Origin: Rotaria sordida
Lineage: Eukaryota; Rotifera; Eurotatoria; Philodinida; Philodinidae
NCBI GenBank assembly: GCA_905250125.1
Contig: CAJNOL010000252.1
Span: forward strand, 62,001-126,000
Reading direction: 5' to 3'
DNA length: 64,000 bases
The notes under the pieces are model-generated. The model had not been told where the DNA came from. It worked only from the letters and a program-made list of their open reading frames with translations, and did not search any database. Position 1 is the stretch's first letter, and each line of letters starts with the position of its first letter. Of this stretch, positions 33,039-42,858 are shown piece after piece. The translations under genes and the position numbers were made by a program.

Positions 33039-34259
33039 ATGGCTTGTCGTTTATCTCTTCACATTTGTTGGTATCCACGAACTATTATATATCAACAATT
33101 TTTTCTTCGTTCATCGTTTTCTACCATACCAAGCGCAGATAATGTAACACAATCCCATCGATCAGCTTCTCGTTTTTCCGTTAAAATTGCTCGATTTCTT
33201 TTTTCCAAAAATCGTCTTAAACCATATGCACGTTTATCTACTCATCCACATTATACAAAAACAGAAAGTCCTGGTGATATTCATGAGTTAGCACGTGATT
33301 TTATTCTTTCACTCGAACCAGGTCAGTAAAAATTAAAAAAAAATAGAATAAGATCTATTTGAATATATATGTATTCAAGAACATCGACGAATTCTTTCCA
33401 ATGAATTAATTGAATTAGAAAAATTATCAACAGCAACAACTGGTACAATACCAGTTCTTTCTTCACAATTAGCTATTAGTAAAAATAATTTATTTGTCTA
33501 TTTTTAAATTGTTTGTTTTTTTTAGTTTTTCTTGAAACTGGACTTCCATATATTGGTTTTGGTTTTGTTGATAATTTTGTTATGCTTGTTGCTGTAAGTG
33601 AAAATTCCTATTCGATGAAAAAAAAAATAACTTCATTTTATTTAGGGCGAAACAATTGAAACATTTTTTGGTGTTGCTTTTTGTCTTTCTACAATGGGAG
33701 GTAATAGAAATAAACAAAACAATATATATATATATATAATAAACTTTTTAATAGCCGCCGCTTTGGGAAATGCGGTCAGTGATGTAATGGGCGTTGGGTA
33801 AATAACTGAACATTGCTCTTGAAAAGAATATTAATAAATTTTCTTCTTTTGATTTAGTCTTGCTGACCGTATTGAACGAACATGTGGACGATTTTTAGGT
33901 ATGTTTGGAGTTAAACAACCTAAATTAACGTCTGATCAATGGGGACAACGATCAGTACAGATAACTCAATTGATGGTAAAATTATTGAAAAATTTCTTCG
34001 TATATATAATTATTTTGTATTTCTAGTCGAAAGTTATTTGTATTTTTGTTGGTAAGTATGAATAATACTTTGTTTTTTTTTGTATTAAAATTTATATATC
34101 TTTTCTTTTTGAATAGGTTGTTTATTAGGTATAAATTATTTATATTTATCTTTCGTTTTGTTTAATATTTATTTTTAATTATAAATAGGAATGTGTCCAT
34201 TACTCTTTCGTAATACTTCTTCTACCAATAAAAAACAGTCGACAGACAAAGACGAATAA
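33039..34259 (+). CDS. TMEM65: TMEM65 homologue, mitochondrial inner-membrane protein
   Basis: Nine exons: 33039-33321, 33380-33478, 33526-33593, 33646-33700, 33755-33797, 33858-33975, 34027-34051, 34117-34128 and 34189-34259. All phases close, giving 257 aa. The basic, Ser/Arg-rich start fits a mitochondrial presequence. Family blocks are RRILSNELIELEKL, GLPYIGFGFVDNFVMLVAG, FGVAFCLSTMG, AAALGNAVSDVMGVGLAD and a last hydrophobic helix around ICIFVGCLLGMCPLLF. TMEM65 is an inner-membrane protein linked to mitochondrial sodium-calcium exchange in vertebrates; I assume the same here. Exon 8 is only 12 nt. SDHAF2 follows on the same strand after 171 nt. Introns are 47-84 nt. Confidence 0.9.
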
Positions 34260-34410
34260 TTAATTTATTAATGATTTATATAATCAGACTTAGGAATTAC
34301 TTTTACTGTTAGTTTCTAATAGAAAAAAAATGTCATTTTCTCTTTTTTTTCTTTTTTGTATTTATAAAAATAAGAAGAATATTTATTTTTAATAATTAAC
34401 TAACATTAAT

Positions 34411-34430
34411 TTTTTTTTTTACTTCGAGAT
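34411..34430 (+). promoter_or_regulatory. Acceptor-like polypyrimidine-AG before SDHAF2 start
   Basis: A run of T (34409-34420) is followed by ACTTCGAG, with the AG at 34427-34428, two bases before the ATG at 34431. With TMEM65 ending 171 nt upstream, it could be a spliced-leader trans-splice acceptor, since SL trans-splicing is known in bdelloids. This is inference. Confidence 0.35.
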
Positions 34431-34862
34431 ATGAATCTTCTTCGTACATGTTATTTAACAACACGTTTAAGTCATTCATTCATACATTCTTTTATTCGTC
34501 AAACACATATAGAAGCATCAACAGAACAATCACCAATATGGATTCAACCAAAAAATGAACCTATTGAAACTAAACGTCGTCGTCTTCTTTATCAAAGTCG
34601 AAAACGTGGTATGCTAGAAAATGATCTTTTACTTAGTAATTTTGCTTCAATTTATTTATCAAAACTGAATGAATATGATCTTGATTTATATGATAAATTA
34701 ATAAATACACCATCAAATGATTGGGATTTATATTATATGGCTATAGGAAGAATAGATATACCTGAAGAATATCAACATCATATTATGGATTTACTTAAAA
34801 ATTTTGTTAAAAATGAACAAAAACAAACACGTCATCGACAACCAAATGTAGTACCTGTTTAA
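34431..34862 (+). CDS. SDHAF2: Succinate dehydrogenase assembly factor 2 (SDH5)
   Basis: Intronless, 143 aa, a normal length for the family. The protein helps attach FAD covalently to the SDHA flavoprotein in the mitochondrial matrix. The first 45 or so residues are basic and hydroxylated, as in a targeting peptide. The conserved core reads RRRLLYQSRKRGMLENDLLL, then FASIYLSKLNEYDLDLYDKL and PSNDWDLYYMAIG, the SdhE/SDH5 signature including the RxxRG stretch. It lies directly behind TMEM65, another mitochondrial gene, in the same orientation. Confidence 0.95.
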   Translation: MNLLRTCYLTTRLSHSFIHSFIRQTHIEASTEQSPIWIQPKNEPIETKRRRLLYQSRKRGMLENDLLLSNFASIYLSKLNEYDLDLYDKLINTPSNDWDLYYMAIGRIDIPEEYQHHIMDLLKNFVKNEQKQTRHRQPNVVPV

Positions 34863-35744
34863 AGAAAACAAAAAATAATCTAAATTAACTTTATGATATT
34901 TTGTTTTTTTGAGACTATTTAATAAATGTTTTATAGTAGCAACAAAATATAATTGTAATGTTTTATTAATTTTAACCCTTTCTTGCTGAATGTCACTTAT
35001 AAGTGTCATTTTTCAGGTTGTTGAAGAAGGATCAGCACTTATTGCAATAAATGTAAAGTTTGACTTTGTTATGCTGAAACTAATTATTTCCAATTACATC
35101 ATTGACCGGAAGAATAGATCTTTCCAACTCAATTTATATACCACAACAAATAATGATTTATGAAGTAAATGTAATTATCGTATGCTTACGATAATATTAT
35201 CATAGTATTCATTCTGTTGTAACTTTCATAGGTTTTTCTATACAATAAAAACTATCGAACATTCAATAAGGTCAACTATATCAGCATTTAAGTGATGTGA
35301 TTCCAACTTTTTTTGTGCATATTATCGGATGAATTTCAGTCTCAGACCTTAAACTTTAGTCACAGACAAGAAAAAGTTAATAAAATATTCATCTTATGAT
35401 AAAGAACTTTTTTCATATTGTTTCATTAAATCAAAAATTTGTTAATTTCAAAAAGTAAAATTTTGTTTTTATTGATCTAGTCTGGTTTGCAATGTCTGCA
35501 TATCATACCGATTGCTGTTTTTGATTTTACAAATACATTGAATTCTAGAACTCTTTATTAATATTTCAGTTGTTTACTTAATTTATTTTCCAATAGCAAA
35601 TTAAAACAAAGAGATAATCATCATAAAAATTTTTCATACGAGAAAGTCTTGAATTAATACAATATTTTTGATAGTATTAATTCTACTTTATATAATCGAA
35701 AAAAAATGTAATCATGATAACAAAAATAATATATGATTAAGTAT

Positions 35745-35960
35745 ACAACGAAAAGATAAAAGCAAATATAGAGAATAAATGATACTTATAATAACAGGGA
35801 AGAACATTGACATAATCTAAGTTCTTCTGTCAATCAATGTAAATTCTACAACAATAAATTGACGTTCGGTTTAAGCATTTATTGCTGGATTTGAATGAAT
35901 TTATTAAAGTACTCTCGAATAGTAAAACAATACGTCAACATTTGAGTTTCAAACCATTAG
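35745..35960. repeat. Dispersed repeat, member 2 of a pair
   Basis: Shares TCTAAGTTCTTCTGTCAAT, AATGTAAATTCTACAACA, GCATTTATTGCTGGA and TTAAAGTACTCTC in order with 31840-32105. Confidence 0.5.
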
Positions 35961-36599
35961 AGCTAGATTAACAATTTTGACTTGGCAGACAGTTCTGATT
36001 GTAGTCATGTAGAATTCAAAATCTTTCTTTAATTCATTAATCACTGCATATAAGTTTGGATTGAACGTGCCAATATTTGCATTAAAGTGTTGGTATGAGC
36101 CATCCTATGCGGATGTATATGTGTCCAAGTAGTGAAAATTACTTAACGCTCAGCGATAATGCTTGTTAACCACAATACTATATTAAGAAAAATTTGTCGA
36201 GAAATATCCTAAGCTAATTGAATTTTTTCTGAAATAGTTTGATTTTTATTGATTTCAAGAGATTAAAAAAGTATTTACCTTTCCTCCGCATTCGACGACA
36301 GGAACAGTATGTCTTATAGAGTAGCTGACTAATTTCAGTTCGACAAAATAAATCAAAATATCATCGACACTTACATTGCCGAAGATGAATTATTAATCAA
36401 ATTCGAGCGATGACATTCATATTAGAGCAGTTAAATAAGCTATAGATAAATTTTAGGCTCAGGCACAGATATGGTTGAACACATTATCGATACCTAATCC
36501 ATTGTGTATACAGAGATGAGCATAGGTTGTGATTGCACTGCATACTCCCATGCTTCGACACTGATAGAAGGGTGGATATGGGGTAGCATTTGAGATGAC

Positions 36600-36800
36600 T
36601 GAGGTTTTTTGGTCATTTTTTGTAATGTCTTGCAGAAATGAGTGATTTCAAAACGATTTCATCGTATGCAATATTGGAGAAAAAGACGTCTCTCTGGTCT
36701 TCTCTTTCGATTGGTAACAACCGCAGGTGTCTCGTTATTTGCGTTCTTGAGTTATCCAAAAAACAGTAGAGCGCACTATATTTTGAAATGAGCAAAAGAG
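36600..36800. mobile_element. Partial family A / outer-foldback-like element
   Basis: Sequence TTTGTAATGTCTTGCAGAAA, then ATATTGGAGAAAAAGACGTC, matches the arm at 2451-2520. The end with CAGTAGAGCGCACTATATTTTG resembles the right ends at 17395 and 61845. No matching left arm was found, so it is truncated. Confidence 0.5.
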
Positions 36801-37043
36801 CCAAGTCTGCAATCGATACGAAATATTGATCTAGTAGCACGTCCAATTCACTCGAAGGAACAAAGAAATTACAGATGGCGTTCGAAAATAGTCTAATGAT
36901 TCACCAATGTTTACAGGAAGAGGTGCAACTATAGTCGTTACTTAGAAAATGGTATTGCTCAGACGATTACACAGACTTTCGAAAACAATCAAATAAGGGT
37001 GAATAAGTTCATTTAACTCTTTTGAAAAAAATTAACTTTTTAA

Positions 37044-37295
37044 ATGTCGGAAAACGATAACAAGAGTGGAACATCGGCTGAATCTCGAGAAGAAGTCAAA
37101 GGACTAGTGGGACCAGCAATGACATCAACTGATGCGCCTCGTACGAAAAATATTTCTCAGTCGCATGCTGGTGGCGGTGCTGAACGATTGGGTCCAATTG
37201 CTGGATTGGGTACGAATACAGGTGCCGGTGGTCTAACAATGATCACATCCGATCAACAGGATAAGCATCATGCTACTGATGATTTGAAAAAGTAA
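37044..37295 (+). CDS. Small polar, probably disordered protein of unknown family
   Basis: An open frame of 83 codons with markedly better codon composition than the surrounding AT-rich DNA. It is rich in Gly, Ser, Thr, Asp and Lys, with a glycine-rich middle (HAGGGAERLGPIAGLG) and no hydrophobic segment. I do not recognise it. The stop TAA overlaps a possible donor (AAAAAG/GTAATT), so a spliced longer form cannot be excluded. Neighbours are SDHAF2 (2.2 kb upstream) and convergent POC5. Possibly a lineage-specific or stress-related protein, but that would be a guess. Confidence 0.5.
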   Translation: MSENDNKSGTSAESREEVKGLVGPAMTSTDAPRTKNISQSHAGGGAERLGPIAGLGTNTGAGGLTMITSDQQDKHHATDDLKK

Positions 37296-37943
37296 TTTTA
37301 TTTTCTGTAACGCAGTTTTTTTAATATATTCAAGCAATATCTAATTGAAATCCTTAAAGTATGTGTGCAAAGTCAGCCAAAGAAAGCACATAAAAGAATA
37401 AATGTTCTGAAGTAGCATTTTGCCAGAGGCTAAACAGTTATATCAGCTCTCGATGTACCTTATAGCGCAAGCAACTGCAGACTATTTGTTTCCTCTCTAT
37501 TGTTGATTTACATGTTAAAGAACTCCAACAATGAATATTATTCAATTTCAATTTTCCGTCATTAATTCACTTTATGCAAGTTAAAAATCTAATTCATACA
37601 AATAATAAAAATTTTCATTTTTGACTAGATGTTATATTTATTGAAATTCTAATAACTGTTTCACATATATCTGTTACATATATAAATACTAGAAATATTT
37701 GTATAAATCAAATATGATAGAAAAAAATAAACAAGAGAAATCTATTTAAGTGAACGAATATAATAAATAAAATGGAGATTTTTAGGAATAAATATTATTA
37801 ATATGTGCATGACGTTCAACTAATATATTACTATTTGTTGTCACCGTTGATGGATGTTTATGAAAAGTTAAATGATGATGATGATGATGATTAGACTAGA
37901 CAAAAAAACAGAATAAAGATATTTTTATTTTTCTATAATGATA
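37296..37943. other. Convergent intergenic region
   Basis: Lies between the small gene (plus) and POC5 (minus). On the minus strand, 37902-37789 is open for about 37 codons (six His, then LTFHKHPSTVTTNS and onward) and could be an extra POC5 3' exon. No canonical donor in the right phase was found. Confidence 0.35.
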
Positions 37944-40354
37944 TCATATATGAATAGAACGTCCATCTCCAGTAGAACACATTGTACTTGGTAAATATTC
38001 TTTCTCACCAGTTATTGATGAGCCTGTTAATGTTACACCTTCATCACTATTATCATTATCTAAAAGTAAAAAAAAACATATTATAATAGTTGTGTTTTAT
38101 TTTTGACCTTCGAGAATGTTTAGCAACTAATGAAAGAATATCCTCAAAGTGTCCAATGAATTTCTAATCAAGATTATACTCATATGATAGACTATGATGA
38201 ACAACATCAAAGTCTAAGATAGTTCGATTTGAAACTTGTACAAATAAAACAACTAATTTACCATGAAAGTTTCACTACTTTTAGTGCTTTACATCCGATT
38301 AAAGACATACAAAAATCAGTGAAATTTTTTTCCAATGAACTAATATCCTTCAGAACTTTATTTGTGTAAAGTTTCAAGTCAAAATTCGATTTTCATCGTG
38401 ACTTGAGAAGAACTACAGGCTCAGACAATCGAACTATTTTAGATTTTGACACTACCAGAAAACAAGATTCTTTTTACTAGACAAAAACAAAGGAATTCTT
38501 TACTCAAAAATCAGAGTTTTTTTTTGTTTTAGAAAAACCTTTGGCTTTCTATTGGACCTAATAAAATTTTTCTTACTGAAAAGAAAGTTATAATATCATG
38601 TAAATATACGAAAGAATTAGAGAGTTTATTCATATATTCGAAATGAATTAAAAGCATAAAAACATACTTTTATGTTTACAATATTCTCGTTGTTGTTTTT
38701 CATTAATTATAATATTTAATTCATGTTCATCTTTAAATAGAACAGACATAGCTTCCATATTTAAAGCACAAACACCACGCATAAAAGCTTTTTTAAGATA
38801 TTTATCATGTGGTTTTTTATCAAATTTTAATCGATTTATTTCTTCATTTGCATTTAATAATTGTAATTCTAATTGTTTATATTTCATTTCATATTTATGA
38901 TATAATTCATTAAGAATAATTTTCGATTTTTTTTTACATATTAATTCAAAATGTTTTTTCCATTCTCGTTCAATCATATATTTCCAATTGATGAATACTT
39001 TCTAGATAGAAGAATATTAATTAATATAAATCTAAGAAAACAAAAATAATCTATACTCTTTTTATCTTTTCTTCATAAAAATGTTTAGCTAATAATAATA
39101 AATATTTTTGTTGTCTTTTTTCAATATAAAATATACGCCATTGATAATAATGATAATAAAGAATAGTTTTATTTTGAAATAAATCTAATGATTTATCAAG
39201 ATTTTTTTCTATTTGATTTTTTTGATCAATTATATATTCATAATGTATTAATATTTCACGCATATTTTTTATATCTTGATTTAAATGAATATATTCTTTT
39301 ATTTGACTAAAAATAAAATTAAATATTTATTTCATTTTTGTTTTTTTTTTATTTTATTTTAATTTACATTTCTTTTTCATATAAAATATTTCGTTGAGCT
39401 TCTTCATAAAATTGTAAACGTAATTTATCAAATTCATTCTTTAAAAAATATACAAATCATTAAATAAGAACAAAAACAAAAAAAAAACAAATGATAAAAG
39501 TTTTACTATGAGATTTTTTTTCATGACTAAATAACAATGATCCATTTTTTCAGTTATTAATTCTGAACAATGAAGACGATGATGAACTTCTTCTGATAAT
39601 ATTTGTTTTTGTTGATTTTCTATTGTTAAATAAATCAATCGAAATAATTTATTTGTGTCTTCTTTTATTGCAGACAGTTTTCTTTAATTGAAGGAAAACA
39701 AGCGAAAAATACATATAGTTAAATGATCAGTGTATATATATAGTGCGATTTAAAAAAGAAATTAATCCAATATTTTGAAGATATTTTATTTTCTCGTTCA
39801 TTTTGAAATTTATTTGATCTTATCGAAATTCGACTAAAAAAACTAACAACCATATCGAAGGATACCATAAGTTCTTTTTGTTATCGATATATGAAGATAT
39901 TCGATACAACTGATCTTGATTATAAACCTAAGAAAAATTAGATATTATGATGTGATCCGAAAAAAGTTATATGGGAAGGACTCAACTCTTCCTGGTCATG
40001 TCGGTAGAGCGAACGAAAATTCTCTCCTAATATTTCTACAGTATGATTCAAGTCGAAAAACTGATCCGTTTGGTTACAGACATTACTCCGAAGTTTATTT
40101 ATTTCTCACCATTATTAGATTTTATTATATCAATATGATGTGTTCTTGGACTATTTAAATCAATAAAATCAGTAACGAGTTGTCTAGTTTGATTACTTGG
40201 AAGATTATCAGTAGGAAGAATAATATTTCCTTGTAATACATCATCATTTTCATTCTAAATCAAAAAAAAAAAATTACATAACTCAAATTATCCTATAACA
40301 AACCTTTAATTGTGATGCTATAAAAGATCTAGATAGATTGAAATTAACTGACAT
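37944..40354 (-). CDS. POC5: POC5 centriolar protein homologue (coiled coil, centrin-binding repeats)
   Basis: Minus-strand exons: 40354-40304, 40254-40110, one unresolved exon within about 39890-39690, then 39681-39507, 39438-39368, 39306-39057, 39003-38668 and 38059-37944. POC5 binds centrin in the distal lumen of centrioles. Evidence: a long charged coiled coil, aromatic W-rich repeats like centrin-binding repeats (HYYQWRIFYIEKR and VFINWKYMIEREWKKHF), and the conserved block KKAFMRGVCALNMEAMSVLF. The junction from exon 39306-39057 to 39003-38668 does not fit GT-AG. The protein alignment wants R-V-F across AGAG/TATT, which needs non-consensus borders or a base error. The last intron (38060-38667) carries a worn inverted repeat (about 38200-38450). 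MRPL4 lies 118 nt upstream on the same strand. Confidence 0.8.
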
Positions 40355-40472
40355 TTTATTTATCTTAAAAAAAAAAAAAATACATCTAAAACAATAAACA
40401 AAGATATTAAGTTTTGATTTCTTTTTTTTTATTTTAGTCTTCTAACAAAAAAAAAACAAACAACAACAACAA

Positions 40473-41815
40473 TTAAGGTTCATCAGGTGGTGGTGGTGGT
40501 TGATCTTTTTGTGTATCATATGAATGTAATGCATGTAAAAGTTTTTTTTCTATTTTATTTAATGCTCGAATTGTTAATACCAATGTTGTATGTTTTAATA
40601 TACTATAAACATTCAAACCTAAAATATGATTGAAAAATTTAAATTAAAATATAAAAATTCTATTTACCATAAACAGGCATCAATGTAAATCCTTCAGTTT
40701 TAGCACATGCAAACATAATATTATGTGGCATAATATCCGTACTATTATAATAAATAATTAGATAATTATTATTATTTATTTAATAACATACTCATCAACA
40801 AATAGTATCGATGGTCCCCAAAAACGATCTTCACTTAATTCTTGAAGGTACTATAAAACAAAAACAAAAAAAAATAATATTAAAATAAGAAACAGAATAT
40901 TCATACTGTTGGTTGATGAGTTGGTAAATCAAATGAATCAACAAAATGTACATCATTCTATGAGAAAAAAAAATAGATTTAATAAAAAAAAAAAAGCTTT
41001 TTTTAATTAAATCTACTTGATGTAATTTAACAGTTAATGCTGCACAAAGACCTTCAATACGTTTTTCTTTTGGAAGAACATAAAAAAATGATGTTGGACC
41101 TTTTGGTCCATTAACTTTATAACCACCTTTCCATTGAGGACCATAACGTGATTTATGTCGTGCTCGACCAGTTCCTTTTTGTGGCCAAGGTTTTGCTCTC
41201 ATATTTGGATATTCATGATGTGGTGGTGTATATGCCCAATCCTTTATTTTAGGAAAAAAAAACAACAAAACAAAACATGATAATAATATTATTAAATAAT
41301 TTTACTTACAATTGTTTTGTAAGTTTTTTGCCATTCAATATTTTCATAGAGAATATCTAATCTATAATTAAAATATAAATAAAGATAAATAATTAATTAA
41401 AAAAATTTACCTTGGTGAAGTTTGCCAAATCGATGGATGTAAATCAACAATACCTAATTTTTCATCACGTTTTTGTCCTAATGTTTCAAGCCAAGCTTGT
41501 AATGATGGATAACGTATATGAGGATATTCAAGTTGTCGACTAACAATTAATGGAAGTTGTTGAGGAATAGAATTTGTTGATGATTCAGCTTAAAATATAT
41601 CAACATCATCATCATTTTATTAAATAAAATTTCAATAAAAAAAAAAGAAATTAACATACGAGAAAAAGTTGATGATTGTGAAGAACTTTCAAAATATCGA
41701 ATAGATCGAACAATCGCACAATATCGAAGAATCTAAGATAAATTTATTTACAATTCTTCCAAGCAAAAAACAAAAACAACGAAATTACTTTGGTTAGAGA
41801 TAAAGACTTGATCAT
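40473..41815 (-). CDS. MRPL4: Mitochondrial ribosomal protein uL4m
   Basis: Nine exons: 41815-41789, 41732-41660, 41588-41411, 41361-41310, 41241-41017, 40957-40907, 40850-40792, 40741-40668 and 40618-40473. Phases close to 294 aa. It is a large-subunit protein of the mitochondrial ribosome. The first 35 residues are basic and serine-rich, a typical presequence. The L4 signature is in exon 5: MRAKPWPQKGTGRARHKS followed by YGPQWKGGYKVNGPKG. The later exons give the FVDSFDLPTHQP, DIMPHNIMFACA and short C-terminal parts. It ends with a run of five prolines. POC5 starts 118 nt downstream on the same strand, an operon-like spacing. Confidence 0.93.
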
Positions 41816-42554
41816 TATTGATATTTAGCAATAGAATTTACTACTGAAAATTATGAATTACATATACTAATTCTCTATTGGTACTTGTCAGATTGCTTTT
41901 TTTTTCGATAGAGGACGTAATAGTTCTATTAATGAATATACATAAAAATTTAACATGATGTTTTCAAACTTATTTCTATCACTTGCTATATTTATTGGAA
42001 AATTCTATTAACATTAGTAATGTTACATATAACAAGATTGAAATTTCACTAAGATAAAAAATAATAAAACATTATAGTATATTTATCATCAATCGAGTCC
42101 ATCGGATCCAAAGATTCTTGGATCCGATAGGCTCTAATCACCAATGGACCAGTGACGAAGACGGGGCTCAGACTCCGTAGCCCAAATTTCTGGCTTCTCC
42201 ACTGCAATGAACTCGTGCAAAATTGTTTACAATCTCCCAAACTGTATTAAGTGATGATTAGAGCACAGTGGGTCGGTGTATATGCCTTCTTTCGACTTCA
42301 TGGAGGCGGACTGAGCTCTCCTACAAGTTTTTTTTCCATCTTTGCATTACTAACTGTTGTACTTTAATAATAAAAGCTTGCTTGTTGACATTGAAAAGAT
42401 ATTAGTACTAAACGAAGATATATATAGTTTTATGAAATGATGAATTTCTTTGCAATGTTAAGTACTACTTGACACAAATGTTCATTTTGACGATAACAGT
42501 TAATTAAAACCAAAAGTCAAAATTTATTTTGTCGATTTTAATTATTTTTTTTCT
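41816..42554. other. Intergenic, with a repeat family C fragment
   Basis: Contains GAGTCCATCGGATCCAAAG at 42096 and its inverse-like partner GATCCGATAGGCTC, related to the pieces at 30239 and 57242. No gene seen. Confidence 0.4.
42080..42190. repeat. Dispersed repeat family C fragment
   Basis: GAGTCCATCGGATCCAAAGA then TTCTTGGATCCGATAGG form a short palindrome matching the repeats at 30239 and 57242 and the inside of the element at 2527-3265. Confidence 0.45.
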
Positions 42555-42858
42555 TTAACTACAGATCTTCAAGTCAGCAATAAAATTTTTAATATTAAAT
42601 TCTTCAAGAGTGTAATAAAAACCTATCAATTAAAATATATTAAAAAGTTTTTCTATAGATAATTTATATACAATATAAAATTTAATATCGTCGAATGAGC
42701 GTCCTTAGGCCATCTTTACCTGACAGTATTAGCAATTCAATAATAATCGAACTAATGCTGTTTGGTAAGATGAAATTCAGCTGCTCTTTAAATTTTAAAA
42801 AAAAACAAAAATGAAAATATCTAAGATTTCTTCATATATATATACTTACGTTACTCAT
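42555..42858 (-). CDS. Possible small three-exon protein, unknown
   Basis: Exons 42858-42850, 42783-42720 and 42622-42555 have GTAAGT and GTAAAG donors and AG acceptors. Phases close to a 46-aa product beginning MSNQLNFILPNSISSIII, with one hydrophobic segment (SIIIELLILSGFYY). It is on the same strand as MRPL4. In AT-rich DNA such a chain of short exons could arise by chance, and I recognise no family. RNA evidence would decide. Confidence 0.3.

Larger units (their letters stand above)
34863..37043. other. Intergenic with repeat fragments
   Basis: Near 34971 the sequence TTAACCCTTT is followed by the palindrome TGACACTTATAAGTGTCA-like word (34989-35010). The second member of a dispersed repeat pair is at 35745-35960 and part of a family A element at 36600-36800. 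No gene seen. Confidence 0.4.

Noticed and set aside
32942..33142. Overlapping frame upstream of and within TMEM65 exon 1
   Set aside because: It is out of frame with TMEM65, whose model has full exon-phase support.
34965..35012. piggyBac-like end (TTAACCCTTT)
   Set aside because: Only one possible end was seen and no matching inverted end or transposase, so an element cannot be supported.
39916..40158. 80-codon plus-strand frame within the POC5 locus
   Set aside because: Overlaps a POC5 exon on the other strand and intron sequence; no family pattern.
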